From Flammeovirgaceae bacterium (GTDB taxonomy: Bacteria; Bacteroidota; Bacteroidia; Cytophagales; Cyclobacteriaceae): 7,554 nt of DNA. Positions within the stretch are counted from its first letter, which is position 1. Every line of letters begins with the position of its first letter. Of the stretch, positions 1 to 6,856 are shown one piece after another. The notes beneath the pieces were generated by a model. The model saw nothing but the letters and a program-made list of their open reading frames with translations, ran no database searches and was not told the origin of the DNA. The stretch lies in contig QIDJ01000203.1 in assembly GCA_003228395.1 (NCBI GenBank), forward strand, positions 1 to 7,554. Direction: 5' to 3'. Made by a program: the position numbers and the translations under genes.

Positions 1-225
1 AACCCATCTTCATATCCGTATTTTCCAAACCAGAATAGATTTAAAATTTGATTCTGTAATGATCATTATTTTATGGACAGGCTTTTTGTTAAATGAATCA
101 TTTTTCAAAACATTAAAATAAGGTTTAACAAAATGAATTCAAATTAATAGCCTTATTCATTCATTCTGATAATGACGATCAGGTAACTGATGTAGGCACA
201 TATTGATTTTTGAGTGTTTACCAGG
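1..225. other. AT-rich non-coding region downstream of the transporter operon
   Basis: I find no supported gene here. A perfect 12-bp palindrome, TAATGATCATTA, lies at 57-68. AATAAGG (117-123) pairs with CCTTATT (151-157) across a 27-base loop. Read on the minus strand, the second arm is followed by TTAATGTTTTG, so it could be a weak transcription end for the operon, but the stem is AT-rich and the loop long. An ATG on the minus strand at 11-13, preceded by GGAAAATACGGAT, could start a further gene running off the left edge; four codons are too few to judge. Confidence 0.5.
57..68. repeat. 12-bp perfect palindrome
   Basis: TAATGATCATTA is fully self-complementary and lies in non-coding DNA about 45 bp upstream of a possible minus-strand start codon at 11-13. 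It could be an operator for a dimeric regulator. With no second copy seen and AT-rich surroundings, chance remains likely. Confidence 0.25.
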
Positions 226-1155
226 TCACTCTTCTACCGGCAAAAATTCGTATTTTGATTTGAAAATTTTATCCTTTAAGGAAAGGTCTGAAAATACCCC
301 TTCCATATTTTGGCTGGAAGTGATTACCATAGTGCTGTCCGGTCTTAACCATGCCCGGATATCCGCCGGATCTTCATTCATAATGTTGACTATAGCCTGA
401 TACACAGGTTTTCCCAGCATATCAGGATCGGTTTCATTATCAAATTTACCACTGCTTAACTTGCTGATACTGCTAATGTAACGGACGGTTTCTGCCGAAT
501 CAGCAGGTATGGCGTCCGCCAGCCATTGGCCATCAATCGAGCGGACAAGCTGAAAAGAAGAATCCCCCGGATATATAAAATGTATAGATTCTACAGAATC
601 ACGATTAAATTCTACAAGTACCTGATTTCGGTAGCTCGAAACATCGGTGGATATTGAAAAACTCATGAAATTGTCTGCCACGTACACCGCATTATCTTTA
701 AAAAGCCGTACATAGGTATGAAACCGCTGCTGCCCCTGCATTCCGAACCTTCCGAGAACAATATCAAGTGTTTTATCTTCGTCTTCAAATATTTCGACAC
801 GTGTACCGGTAGTGTCCACCTGAAAATCTTTCCATTTTGCGGGATTGCGTGTGGCTACACGGCCTGGCTTTATAGTCTGAAGTGTTGAAAAGGCGCCCTT
901 TACCCGGTTTGGAACAGCTGTATAGGTGTTCTGCGATCCGGATACTTCCCAGCCATCCGTCACCTTCGACAACGTAATTGTATTTCCATCTTTGGTGATC
1001 AGCATACGGGTTACACTTGCAGTATCTATTTCAACAAGTGCGTCGCGCAATGATTTGCTGCGCCCGGTATTGCTGAAATATTCAGTTCCGGCATATATCA
1101 ATAATAGTATGCCCAGGAGAATGATTAATCGCAGTGTCGTAACTTTTTTCATCAT
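226..1155 (-). CDS. DUF4340 family membrane-anchored periplasmic protein
   Basis: This 309-residue protein has a basic N-terminus (MMKKVTTLR) and one hydrophobic segment (about 9-23), so it is probably anchored in the inner membrane with the rest in the periplasm. The remainder matches the DUF4340 pattern: strand-rich units with DxxSVxxI, a Gly-Trp pair and a hydrophobic helix. The unit appears twice. Copy one starts at D44 (DTASVTRMLI, DGWEV, then VKGAFSTLQTI); copy two starts near R185 (RDSVESIHFI, DGQWL, then VRYISSISKL). DUF4340 genes are often found next to GldG-like and ABC-2 transporter genes, and this one closes the four-gene set. A Shine-Dalgarno-like AAGGA lies about 6 bp before the first of two adjacent ATG codons, supporting the start at 1155. 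The molecular function is unknown; a structural or gating role beside the GldG-like subunit is inferred. Confidence 0.85.
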   Translation of the reverse strand: MMKKVTTLRLIILLGILLLIYAGTEYFSNTGRSKSLRDALVEIDTASVTRMLITKDGNTITLSKVTDGWEVSGSQNTYTAVPNRVKGAFSTLQTIKPGRVATRNPAKWKDFQVDTTGTRVEIFEDEDKTLDIVLGRFGMQGQQRFHTYVRLFKDNAVYVADNFMSFSISTDVSSYRNQVLVEFNRDSVESIHFIYPGDSSFQLVRSIDGQWLADAIPADSAETVRYISSISKLSSGKFDNETDPDMLGKPVYQAIVNIMNEDPADIRAWLRPDSTMVITSSQNMEGVFSDLSLKDKIFKSKYEFLPVEE

Positions 1156-1172
1156 TACCGTTCCTTTTTTTA

Positions 1173-2687
1173 CTAATAATTCCCTTGCAGCCAGTTTTGT
1201 TTCTTTTTCAGGTACCGTTGTTTTCGTATAAATGCATATATAAGTACCAGCAGTATCGGAGCAAAAACATTGGCATATTTTATTACGGCTCTCTCGCCGT
1301 CTTCCAGTTGCTTCAGCGGCCGGTTGGTTATGCCTTTGGTACGCAGATCAATCAGACCGGTGTCATCCGACAACCAGTCAATGATATTGGACGCAAAATT
1401 CACATTATCCGGATTTAACTGCTGTGCATTTTGTCCGGCGCCATTCACAATAAAATCTCCATTTGAGACAACTACCATTCGTGCCTGGCTTGCATTGCCA
1501 ATTTTCCCTTCAAGTGCAATAGCCACAGGTTGAGGTTCATCTCTGAAGTCACTTAGTGCCCATTGCTTGTTTATATCAATATAAACCGGTGAACTCACCA
1601 GGCCGCTGTTTTCCGATGTTTGCGCTAAAATGGTTACGCTCATTAATGAGTCGGCCTGTGCAATAACCGGGCTAACAAGCGGTAACAGTAGTGATTCAAG
1701 CCCTTCTGAAACCGGATGGTCAGCAAAATCACCAATTATCGGGAAGTAAGGAAATTTCACCTGTGTATTTATTACAAACGGCCCCTGACGCTGCTGCACG
1801 CCGATGGAAGCGCTGTTTGCATCAATAATAAACATTTTTCCAAGGGATATCCCTTTCGATTGCAACCAGTTACTTAATCCGATTTCAGGAGTCGCTCTTA
1901 AAACACCCTGGCTAAGTTCGCCGGTTACGTTGCTGTAGGCAATAAATAAGCTTCCGTTTGATTGAAGGTAATTTTCAATTTTTTGAAAATGATTTTCGGG
2001 AATCGTATCAACCGGGTTTATGATAACCAGGGCTTTATAATAAACCGGAATAGTGGTCGTGTCGGTAATTGTGAAGGCCTCGGGGTCATACATAACCGAG
2101 AGTTGCCTGTGAAGTTGAGCCATTTCATTTAACGAGGGTTCGCCATGGCCCTGAACAAATGCAATTTTAGGTTTATCCGTTATGGCCAGTTTTTTAATCG
2201 ACGTGGTTAGTTCATATTCCATACCGGAACCGGGCTGTATGACGGGGATACTTTCGGTTTGTTCACCCATTTGCAACGTGGCGCCCAGATATGCCCGTAG
2301 TTGTTTTACCTGGTCACTTTCGGTTACATTAATAATGACCGGACTGATCCCGTTTTGCTGTGCTTCGTTTTCCTGCTGGGCCGATTCATTGGGATTAATG
2401 AATTTATACATGACATTGCCCCCGGATAATGTTTCATATTCAATGAGCAGGCTTTCAAAATCCTTTTTGGTGGATAATAACTGCGGCGGGAGATCTTCGG
2501 TGAAATAAGCCGTTATGGTGATAACATCCTCAAGTCCCTGCAATGTTTGTTTGGTGGCCTCGCTCAGCGTATATCTTTTATCTTCGGTAAAATCGAGCCG
2601 GAAGAATAGCTTCTCAGCTATCAGGTTAATCACAATCAGTATTGCAAAGAAGATAAGGAGCCGGGATATTACATTCACTTTTTTCAT
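1173..2687 (-). CDS. GldG-like membrane-anchored ABC transporter auxiliary protein
   Basis: This 504-residue protein is anchored at both ends: an N-terminal membrane segment (about 9-26) and a C-terminal one (about 474-487, followed by the basic tail RKQRYLKKKQ). The part between should lie in the periplasm. Just after the first helix, LDFTEDKRYTLSEATKQTL (31-49) is the hallmark of the GldG / ABC_transp_aux (PF09822) family. Further family-like stretches are the early beta-alpha region ITITAYFTEDLPPQL, IAFVQGHGEPS (175-185), and VVVSNGDFIVNGAG followed by NIIDWLSDD and ITNRPL near the end. Members pair with ABC-2 permeases and ATPases; in flavobacteria GldG is needed for gliding, though its molecular job is not settled. 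The gene sits 13 bp after the permease gene and 17 bp before the DUF4340 gene. ATG at 2687 fits the membrane anchor; no Shine-Dalgarno is visible. Confidence 0.9.
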   Translation of the reverse strand: MKKVNVISRLLIFFAILIVINLIAEKLFFRLDFTEDKRYTLSEATKQTLQGLEDVITITAYFTEDLPPQLLSTKKDFESLLIEYETLSGGNVMYKFINPNESAQQENEAQQNGISPVIINVTESDQVKQLRAYLGATLQMGEQTESIPVIQPGSGMEYELTTSIKKLAITDKPKIAFVQGHGEPSLNEMAQLHRQLSVMYDPEAFTITDTTTIPVYYKALVIINPVDTIPENHFQKIENYLQSNGSLFIAYSNVTGELSQGVLRATPEIGLSNWLQSKGISLGKMFIIDANSASIGVQQRQGPFVINTQVKFPYFPIIGDFADHPVSEGLESLLLPLVSPVIAQADSLMSVTILAQTSENSGLVSSPVYIDINKQWALSDFRDEPQPVAIALEGKIGNASQARMVVVSNGDFIVNGAGQNAQQLNPDNVNFASNIIDWLSDDTGLIDLRTKGITNRPLKQLEDGERAVIKYANVFAPILLVLIYAFIRKQRYLKKKQNWLQGNY

Positions 2688-2700
2688 TTCTGCAGTTTTT

Positions 2701-3426
2701 TCAATTTTTCCAGATTCTTTTCGACAACAAAACGGTTGACATCACCAACCCGGCCGCAAGGATCGTTAGGAAATAAATAATGTCTCTGGAATCCACAACA
2801 CCCCTGGAGAGGGAACTGAAATGCGTCTGTGCGCTCAGATAATTGAATAACCTACCCGGCACACCAGTAAAACTCATGGCCAGCATATCAAACAACAAAT
2901 GGAAAAATAAGGATATAAACAAGGCCATCAGAAAAGCAACGATTTGGTTGCTTGTGCTGCTGCTGGCAAATATTCCAATGCCTATATATGCGGCGCTGGC
3001 AAGCAATAGTCCCAGATAGCCGCCAATAACAGCGCCATGGTCTATATTGCCCAGATTTGCAACCGTAATGTAATAAGGCAGGGTAAATGCAAGCGCAATG
3101 ACGATCAGTAAGTAGCTTCCCAGAAACTTGCCGGCTATAATTTCGGCGTCCGATACCGCCTTGGTGCTTAATAGTTCAATGGTTCCGGATCGGTTTTCTT
3201 CCGCAATCGACCGCATGGTAACAGCAGGTATAAAAAAGAAAAGTGTCCAGTAAGCAATACCGAAAAACACAGCCAGACTGGCTTGGTTCATTAAAAATAT
3301 ATTGTTGCCAAACAGCCAGGTAAAAAATCCGCTTAAGCCAAGAAAAATGACAATCATCAGGTAGGCTATCAGCGAATCAAAATAGGAGCCAAGCTCCCTT
3401 TTTGCTATAATCCATATTTTTCTCAT
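2701..3426 (-). CDS. ABC-2 type transporter permease, GldF-like
   Basis: This is a 241-residue inner-membrane permease. Hydrophobic stretches suggest six membrane segments, at about 18-40, 50-70, 101-121, 129-153, 159-183 and 216-236. Between the second and third lies the characteristic ABC-2 loop MRSIAEENRSGTIELLSTKAVSDAEIIAGK (71-100), which should contact the ATPase. The N-terminus (KRELGSYFDSLIAYL) is typical of GldF and NosY-like permeases. The length is normal for the family. It starts 25 bp after the ATPase stop, with AAAGG about 9 bp before ATG as a possible ribosome site, and ends 13 bp before the GldG-like gene. It probably forms a homodimer with two ATPase copies. The transported substrate cannot be told from the sequence. 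Confidence 0.92.
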   Translation of the reverse strand: MRKIWIIAKRELGSYFDSLIAYLMIVIFLGLSGFFTWLFGNNIFLMNQASLAVFFGIAYWTLFFFIPAVTMRSIAEENRSGTIELLSTKAVSDAEIIAGKFLGSYLLIVIALAFTLPYYITVANLGNIDHGAVIGGYLGLLLASAAYIGIGIFASSSTSNQIVAFLMALFISLFFHLLFDMLAMSFTGVPGRLFNYLSAQTHFSSLSRGVVDSRDIIYFLTILAAGLVMSTVLLSKRIWKN

Positions 3427-3451
3427 CTGTGTATGCCTTTAGTTTCTTTAT

Positions 3452-4384
3452 TTAATTTGTTAATTCCCTGAAAACATCCTCAAGTTTCGTTTCAATAGCG
3501 GTCATTTCCGTGAGATACCACTTGTTTGTAACACAAAGGTCGAACACCTGTTTACGTGATGATCTATCAGGTTTACTCTGTATTCTGAACTTACCTGGCT
3601 GGCCGTTTCGCTTTTTAGCTGTTTCTACCGACGCCAGTCCGGTCAGCGCTTCAAGGATGTTATCGTAATCGGCGGCCTCAGCCTCAATTTCAATATTCAG
3701 TAATTCCTGGCCTTGTGCCTGTTGGCGTAATGTATCTGATGTTCCGTCGGCAACTATGCGGCCGCGGTGTATGATGAGAATCCGGTCACAAGTGGCTTCC
3801 ACTTCCGAAAGAATATGGGAACTGAGGATAACTGTTTTTTCTTTTCCAAGCTCTTTAATCAGTTTTCTGATTTCCACAATCTGGTTGGGATCAAGCCCGG
3901 AAGTAGGTTCGTCCAGAATTAGCACCTCCGGATCGTGAATCATGGCCTGGGCAAGTCCTACACGCTGCCTGAATCCTTTTGAAAGCTCATTTATTTTCTT
4001 GTGCTTTTCGGATTCCAGTCCGCATTTTTCGATCATTTCGTGTAGCCTGGCGGAAATTTTATCATTTTTCATTCCCTGAACCTCTGCACAGAACTGCAGG
4101 TATTCGATAACCGGCATATCGGTATATAGTGGATTATTTTCCGGCAGGTAACCGATTCTTTTTTTGATTTCTTCAGCATCTTTAAGTATAGAAAACCGGT
4201 CGAGGCGCACATCACCCGACGCCGGAGCAATAAAACAGGTGATCATTTTCATGGTTGTGCTTTTTCCAGCGCCGTTTGGCCCAAGAAACCCCACGACTTC
4301 ACCTGTATTTACAGTAAACGAGATGTTATCAACCGCAAGCTGCGAACCGTATTTCTTCGAAAGGTTGTCAACAGTAACCGCCAT
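3452..4384 (-). CDS. ABC transporter ATP-binding protein, GldA-like
   Basis: This 310-residue cytoplasmic ATPase should energise the permease encoded next. Visible motifs are Walker A GPNGAGKST (35-43), a Q-loop region GYLPENNPLY (78-87), signature LSKGFRQR (134-141), Walker B LILDEPTSGLD (155-165) with catalytic Glu159, and H-loop His190 (SSHILSE). The Q-loop position carries Glu82 instead of Gln; as I recall, YLPE is common in ABC-2 exporter ATPases of the GldA type, so this is not a defect. The last ~85 residues form a C-terminal extension ending with KLEDVFRELTN, as usual in this family. The A-rich leader before ATG has no clear Shine-Dalgarno. It is the first gene of a tight four-gene set. 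The gene order ATPase-permease-GldG-like matches the gliding set, but its DUF4340 neighbour means the symbol gldA is not safe. Confidence 0.93.
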   Translation of the reverse strand: MAVTVDNLSKKYGSQLAVDNISFTVNTGEVVGFLGPNGAGKSTTMKMITCFIAPASGDVRLDRFSILKDAEEIKKRIGYLPENNPLYTDMPVIEYLQFCAEVQGMKNDKISARLHEMIEKCGLESEKHKKINELSKGFRQRVGLAQAMIHDPEVLILDEPTSGLDPNQIVEIRKLIKELGKEKTVILSSHILSEVEATCDRILIIHRGRIVADGTSDTLRQQAQGQELLNIEIEAEAADYDNILEALTGLASVETAKKRNGQPGKFRIQSKPDRSSRKQVFDLCVTNKWYLTEMTAIETKLEDVFRELTN

Positions 4385-4462
4385 AATTTTTTTTGTTTAA
4401 AATAGCGGCGCAATATTACGAAACGCCACAAAAAAATATTTTATTTGCAGGTATGTTTTGAA

Positions 4463-5368
4463 TTATACTTTTTCAAAAACCAGCCGGAAATGATCCATTA
4501 TCTCACGCTCGAAGCATACCCTGTTGGGACTTACCCTGAAGACGGCAACCTGTTGCCTGAAGTCTTTGTCTGTAATGTATCTTCCAAGCAACTTCAGATA
4601 TAATCCGTATTTTTTGAAACCGAATTTTCTGAATTTCTTTCTCCATTGTCCGATCGTTTCAATGTAATCCAACCGGCCACTGCTTTTTGAAATCAGCTTA
4701 AATTTCGGTGCGGCATTACGTTCTACCATCTCAGGGCCGTAGGGCAGCCATGACCCGGGAAACTCCTCCATCATCAACGCAAGTACATACGATGCGGAGT
4801 CTTTGTCGCTGTCAAGGCTGATATCTTTCAGGTCCAGCATATTCTTGCTGAATGTCATGGTTTGCATATAAAATCTTCCACCCACAGGCAACAGATCGTA
4901 TAATGTATTAAAGAAATTTGTGTAAACTTCTTCCTGTTTACCTGCCTTCCATTCTTCAATAGAACAAAAATGTTCCAGCCCCCCAATGCATACTATACTG
5001 TCGAACTGGCCAAAATCTTCCGGTTTAACCGTTCTGCAATCTTTTACCAGCACATTCAATCCGTTTTTGCGGCAAGCCTCCGCCTGGCCTTCCGAAAGGG
5101 TCAGTCCGATACTTTCAGCGTCTCTTTCTTCCACAACGTATTTGGAGAACGGCCCCCAGCCACACGCCATATCCAATACCTTGCTTTCTTTTTCAATATT
5201 CAGACTGTCAGCAATAAAAGTATGTTTTCTGCGCTGGGCCTCTTCCAGTGTCATCGAAAAGTCACCATCATATTTCGCACCGCTATAATCACCGGATTCA
5301 CCAACACTCAATCTGAATATTTCGTCAATGGTGGTGTAGGTAAAATCCATATCGTCTTTACTTGCCAT
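4463..5368 (-). CDS. SAM-dependent methyltransferase, cyclopropane-fatty-acyl-phospholipid synthase-like
   Basis: This is a 301-residue soluble protein with a class I methyltransferase core. The SAM-binding motif I is VLDMACGWG (64-72), followed by the family's typical GLTLSEGQ (88-95) and FDSIVCIGGLEHF (122-134). Downstream, FPGSWLP (203-209), then LDYIETIGQWRKKF (about 233-246) and a C-terminal helix ending FRLVFEK match the CFA/mycolic-acid synthase layout. Those enzymes methylate or cyclopropanate lipid acyl double bonds at the membrane. The YSCAY motif usual near the start of the core is YSGAKY here, with Gly30 in place of Cys. The His expected after the LPxGG turn appears as Gln169, while Glu132 and probably Tyr235 are kept. 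True cyclopropanation is thus doubtful; methylation of a lipid or small molecule is an alternative. It lacks the long N-terminal domain of E. coli Cfa and is nearer the compact mycobacterial type. ATG at 5368 is preferred; Met7 is possible. Confidence 0.85.
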   Translation of the reverse strand: MASKDDMDFTYTTIDEIFRLSVGESGDYSGAKYDGDFSMTLEEAQRRKHTFIADSLNIEKESKVLDMACGWGPFSKYVVEERDAESIGLTLSEGQAEACRKNGLNVLVKDCRTVKPEDFGQFDSIVCIGGLEHFCSIEEWKAGKQEEVYTNFFNTLYDLLPVGGRFYMQTMTFSKNMLDLKDISLDSDKDSASYVLALMMEEFPGSWLPYGPEMVERNAAPKFKLISKSSGRLDYIETIGQWRKKFRKFGFKKYGLYLKLLGRYITDKDFRQQVAVFRVSPNRVCFEREIMDHFRLVFEKV

Positions 5369-5436
5369 AATATTTTTTTTGGAGTTCTACTGTTATTTTA
5401 GTGAAATTGATTAAATGTGTAGATATATAAATTGGT

Positions 5437-5468
5437 AAATGATAAAATGCCTAAATGCTTAAATATTA
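5437..5468. repeat. Four 8-bp units each beginning AAAT
   Basis: Reading the plus strand, AAATGATA, AAATGCCT, AAATGCTT and AAATATTA follow one another without gaps. The first three share AAATG and the middle two share AAATGC. The tract lies about 70-100 bp upstream of the methyltransferase start, where a promoter or operator would be expected. It is short and imperfect, and chance in AT-rich DNA is possible. Confidence 0.3.
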
Positions 5469-5552
5469 TTTATCGAAGTTTAACACTTCAACTAAATTCA
5501 ACAATTGGGTCAAAAAAACAACTTAATCAAGCCAATTCCAATAGTTAGGAAC

Positions 5553-5584
5553 CCGCATTTGCGGCATCGCGCCGGTTGGCCGGC
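5553..5584. repeat. Two adjacent GC-rich inverted repeats downstream of the kinase
   Basis: CCGCATTTGCGG (5553-5564) can fold with a 4-bp stem and ATTT loop, or 5 bp with a tight loop. GCCGGTTGGCCGGC (5571-5584) folds with a perfect 5-bp stem and TTGG loop. They stand out in an AT-rich gap, 54 bp past the kinase stop. Neither is followed by a T run on the minus strand, so a classical intrinsic terminator is not supported. They may stabilise a 3' end or be chance. Confidence 0.4.
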
Positions 5585-5637
5585 TAATTTGAGATATTAT
5601 AACCGTGTCCGGATTTTTCACATGGTATCAGGGTGTT

Positions 5638-6843
5638 TCAGGCCAATGGTTTTTGCTGAACGCGGAGTGTCATGGGAAGCTCTATCTTAAAGGTCGCTCC
5701 TTTACCATGCTCCGACTCACACCATACTTTACCCTCCATGGTTTCGGTGAATTTCTTAACAATCGAAAGGCCAAGACCTGTTGAACTTTCACCCCCAGTC
5801 GGTTTCGCACTTAAAATCCGGAACCTTCCGAAAAGCTTACTTTTATCTTCTTCGGTTAGTCCGGGACCTTCATCCTGAACTTCGAACATCAGCCGGTCTT
5901 TGTTAGTTGTAAGCCTGATATGGATTGATTTGGATGGAGGAGAAAATTTTATGGCATTGGTTACAAGGTTTTCAGTTATCTGCCGGAACAGACCCTGATC
6001 AATGGTAGCTTGAAATTCATCAAATTCACTGATAATTTGTATGTCTTTTTGCAACGCCTTACTTTCAACCTGGCTAACCAGATCGTTCAATTCACTTCGT
6101 ACACTAAACCTGGATGGTTTAACATTCATATATCTCGATTCAATGGCTTTTACATCGAGTATTCGGGTGACCAGATCGGTTATACGGTCTAATGAACGCT
6201 GCAGATAAGTTACATACTCGGCATGCTCGTCATTCAGAAGATTGATTTCCGATTTCAGCAAATTTACGAAAGTGGACGCAGAAGCCAGCGGATTCCGGAT
6301 GTCATGGGCAACAATGGAAATAAGCTGATTTTTTTCGTCGTTCAAGCTTACAAGCTCAGCGTTCTTTTTCGATATTTCCTCTTTCTGGCTGGCAATCATT
6401 CTGTTTTTCTGTGCGAGTTTTTCCTGTATTACGTCGAGGGTTCTGAGCCGGGTAACCATTAATTTTAATATGCCCTGCAACACATCCTGGTCGCCATGAA
6501 TCAGCCCGTAAAAAGAATCCTTATTCAGGCTCAGTAACTTTGAATCTTCCAGACCAGTAATAGTGGCTGACCTCACTTCGGTGTCGATCAGGGAGTATTC
6601 GCCAAAGACATCATTTTCCCGCAGCGTATCAAATATGTAGTCCCGGTCATGAACTTTTACACTGCCGCTCTCGATAATGTACATCGCATGTCCTTTGTCG
6701 CCTTTATAAAAAAGTGTTTCATCTTTTTTAAGTGGGATTTCTACTAATTTTTTAGCAATCTGGCCTAATATGCCTGCTTCGGCCGTTGAAAATATCTGTG
6801 TATTTTTTAGAATGCGGACGTTATGTTTATCAGATAATGCCAT
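5638..6843 (-). CDS. Soluble sensor histidine kinase with N-terminal cyclic-nucleotide-binding domain
   Basis: This is a 401-residue cytoplasmic kinase with no membrane segment. Residues about 11-130 form a CRP-type cNMP-binding domain. Its phosphate-binding cassette FGEYSLIDTEVRSATI keeps the Glu (82) and Arg (91) that contact the ribose and cyclic phosphate in ligand-binding members. Residues about 137-179 are a charged, probably coiled-coil linker. The HisKA domain has its phospho-acceptor at His180 (VAHDIRNPL); the HDxxN pattern fits kinases that can also act as phosphatases. The HATPase domain shows an N box (ENLVTNAIKFS), G1 (DEGPGL, 324-329), F box (LFGRF) and G2 (TGLGLSI, 356-358). 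ATG at 6843 is chosen. An upstream TTG at 6906 is in frame, but it would overlap the lipoprotein gene by 50 bp and add residues unrelated to the cNMP fold. No response regulator is adjacent, so the partner is unknown. It probably shares a transcript with the lipoprotein upstream. Confidence 0.93.
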   Translation of the reverse strand: MALSDKHNVRILKNTQIFSTAEAGILGQIAKKLVEIPLKKDETLFYKGDKGHAMYIIESGSVKVHDRDYIFDTLRENDVFGEYSLIDTEVRSATITGLEDSKLLSLNKDSFYGLIHGDQDVLQGILKLMVTRLRTLDVIQEKLAQKNRMIASQKEEISKKNAELVSLNDEKNQLISIVAHDIRNPLASASTFVNLLKSEINLLNDEHAEYVTYLQRSLDRITDLVTRILDVKAIESRYMNVKPSRFSVRSELNDLVSQVESKALQKDIQIISEFDEFQATIDQGLFRQITENLVTNAIKFSPPSKSIHIRLTTNKDRLMFEVQDEGPGLTEEDKSKLFGRFRILSAKPTGGESSTGLGLSIVKKFTETMEGKVWCESEHGKGATFKIELPMTLRVQQKPLA

Positions 6844-6856
6844 GTGATCATAGTAA

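Larger units (their letters stand above)
5369..5637. other. AT-rich intergenic region before the methyltransferase gene
   Basis: This 269-bp gap separates the kinase stop from the methyltransferase start, both on the minus strand. It must hold the end of one transcript and probably the promoter of the next. Visible in it are two small GC-rich inverted repeats near the kinase end (5553-5584) and a run of 8-bp units beginning AAAT (5437-5468). I found no clear Bacteroidota promoter (TTTG and TAnnTTTG) on the minus strand. The methyltransferase leader is A-rich (AAAAAAAATATT just before ATG), without a Shine-Dalgarno match. I see no convincing small gene. Confidence 0.6.

Noticed and set aside
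212..231. GAGTG/CACTC inverted repeat across the DUF4340 stop codon as a terminator
   Set aside because: A 5-bp stem with a 10-base loop followed by A residues, not T, on the transcribed strand does not fit an intrinsic terminator.
2182..2508. 108-residue plus-strand open frame inside the GldG-like gene
   Set aside because: It is wholly antisense to a well-supported gene, with Ser/Cys-rich composition typical of a shadow frame.
3452..4384. Glu in the Q-loop as a sign of a dead ATPase
   Set aside because: YLPE is, as far as I recall, usual in GldA-type and related ABC-2 ATPases, and all other catalytic motifs are intact.
4385..4462. Possible minus-strand promoter for the transporter operon (TAATATTG, complement of 4411-4418)
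   Set aside because: It has one mismatch to the Bacteroidota TAnnTTTG element and no TTTG at the expected distance upstream, so it is too weak to list.
4970..5401. 143-residue plus-strand open frame over the methyltransferase gene
   Set aside because: It lies mostly antisense to a gene with clear family motifs and shows no recognisable domain or start context.
5505..5690. 61-residue plus-strand frame in the gap before the kinase gene
   Set aside because: It begins at TTG with no ribosome site, runs into the kinase 3' end and resembles no family I know.
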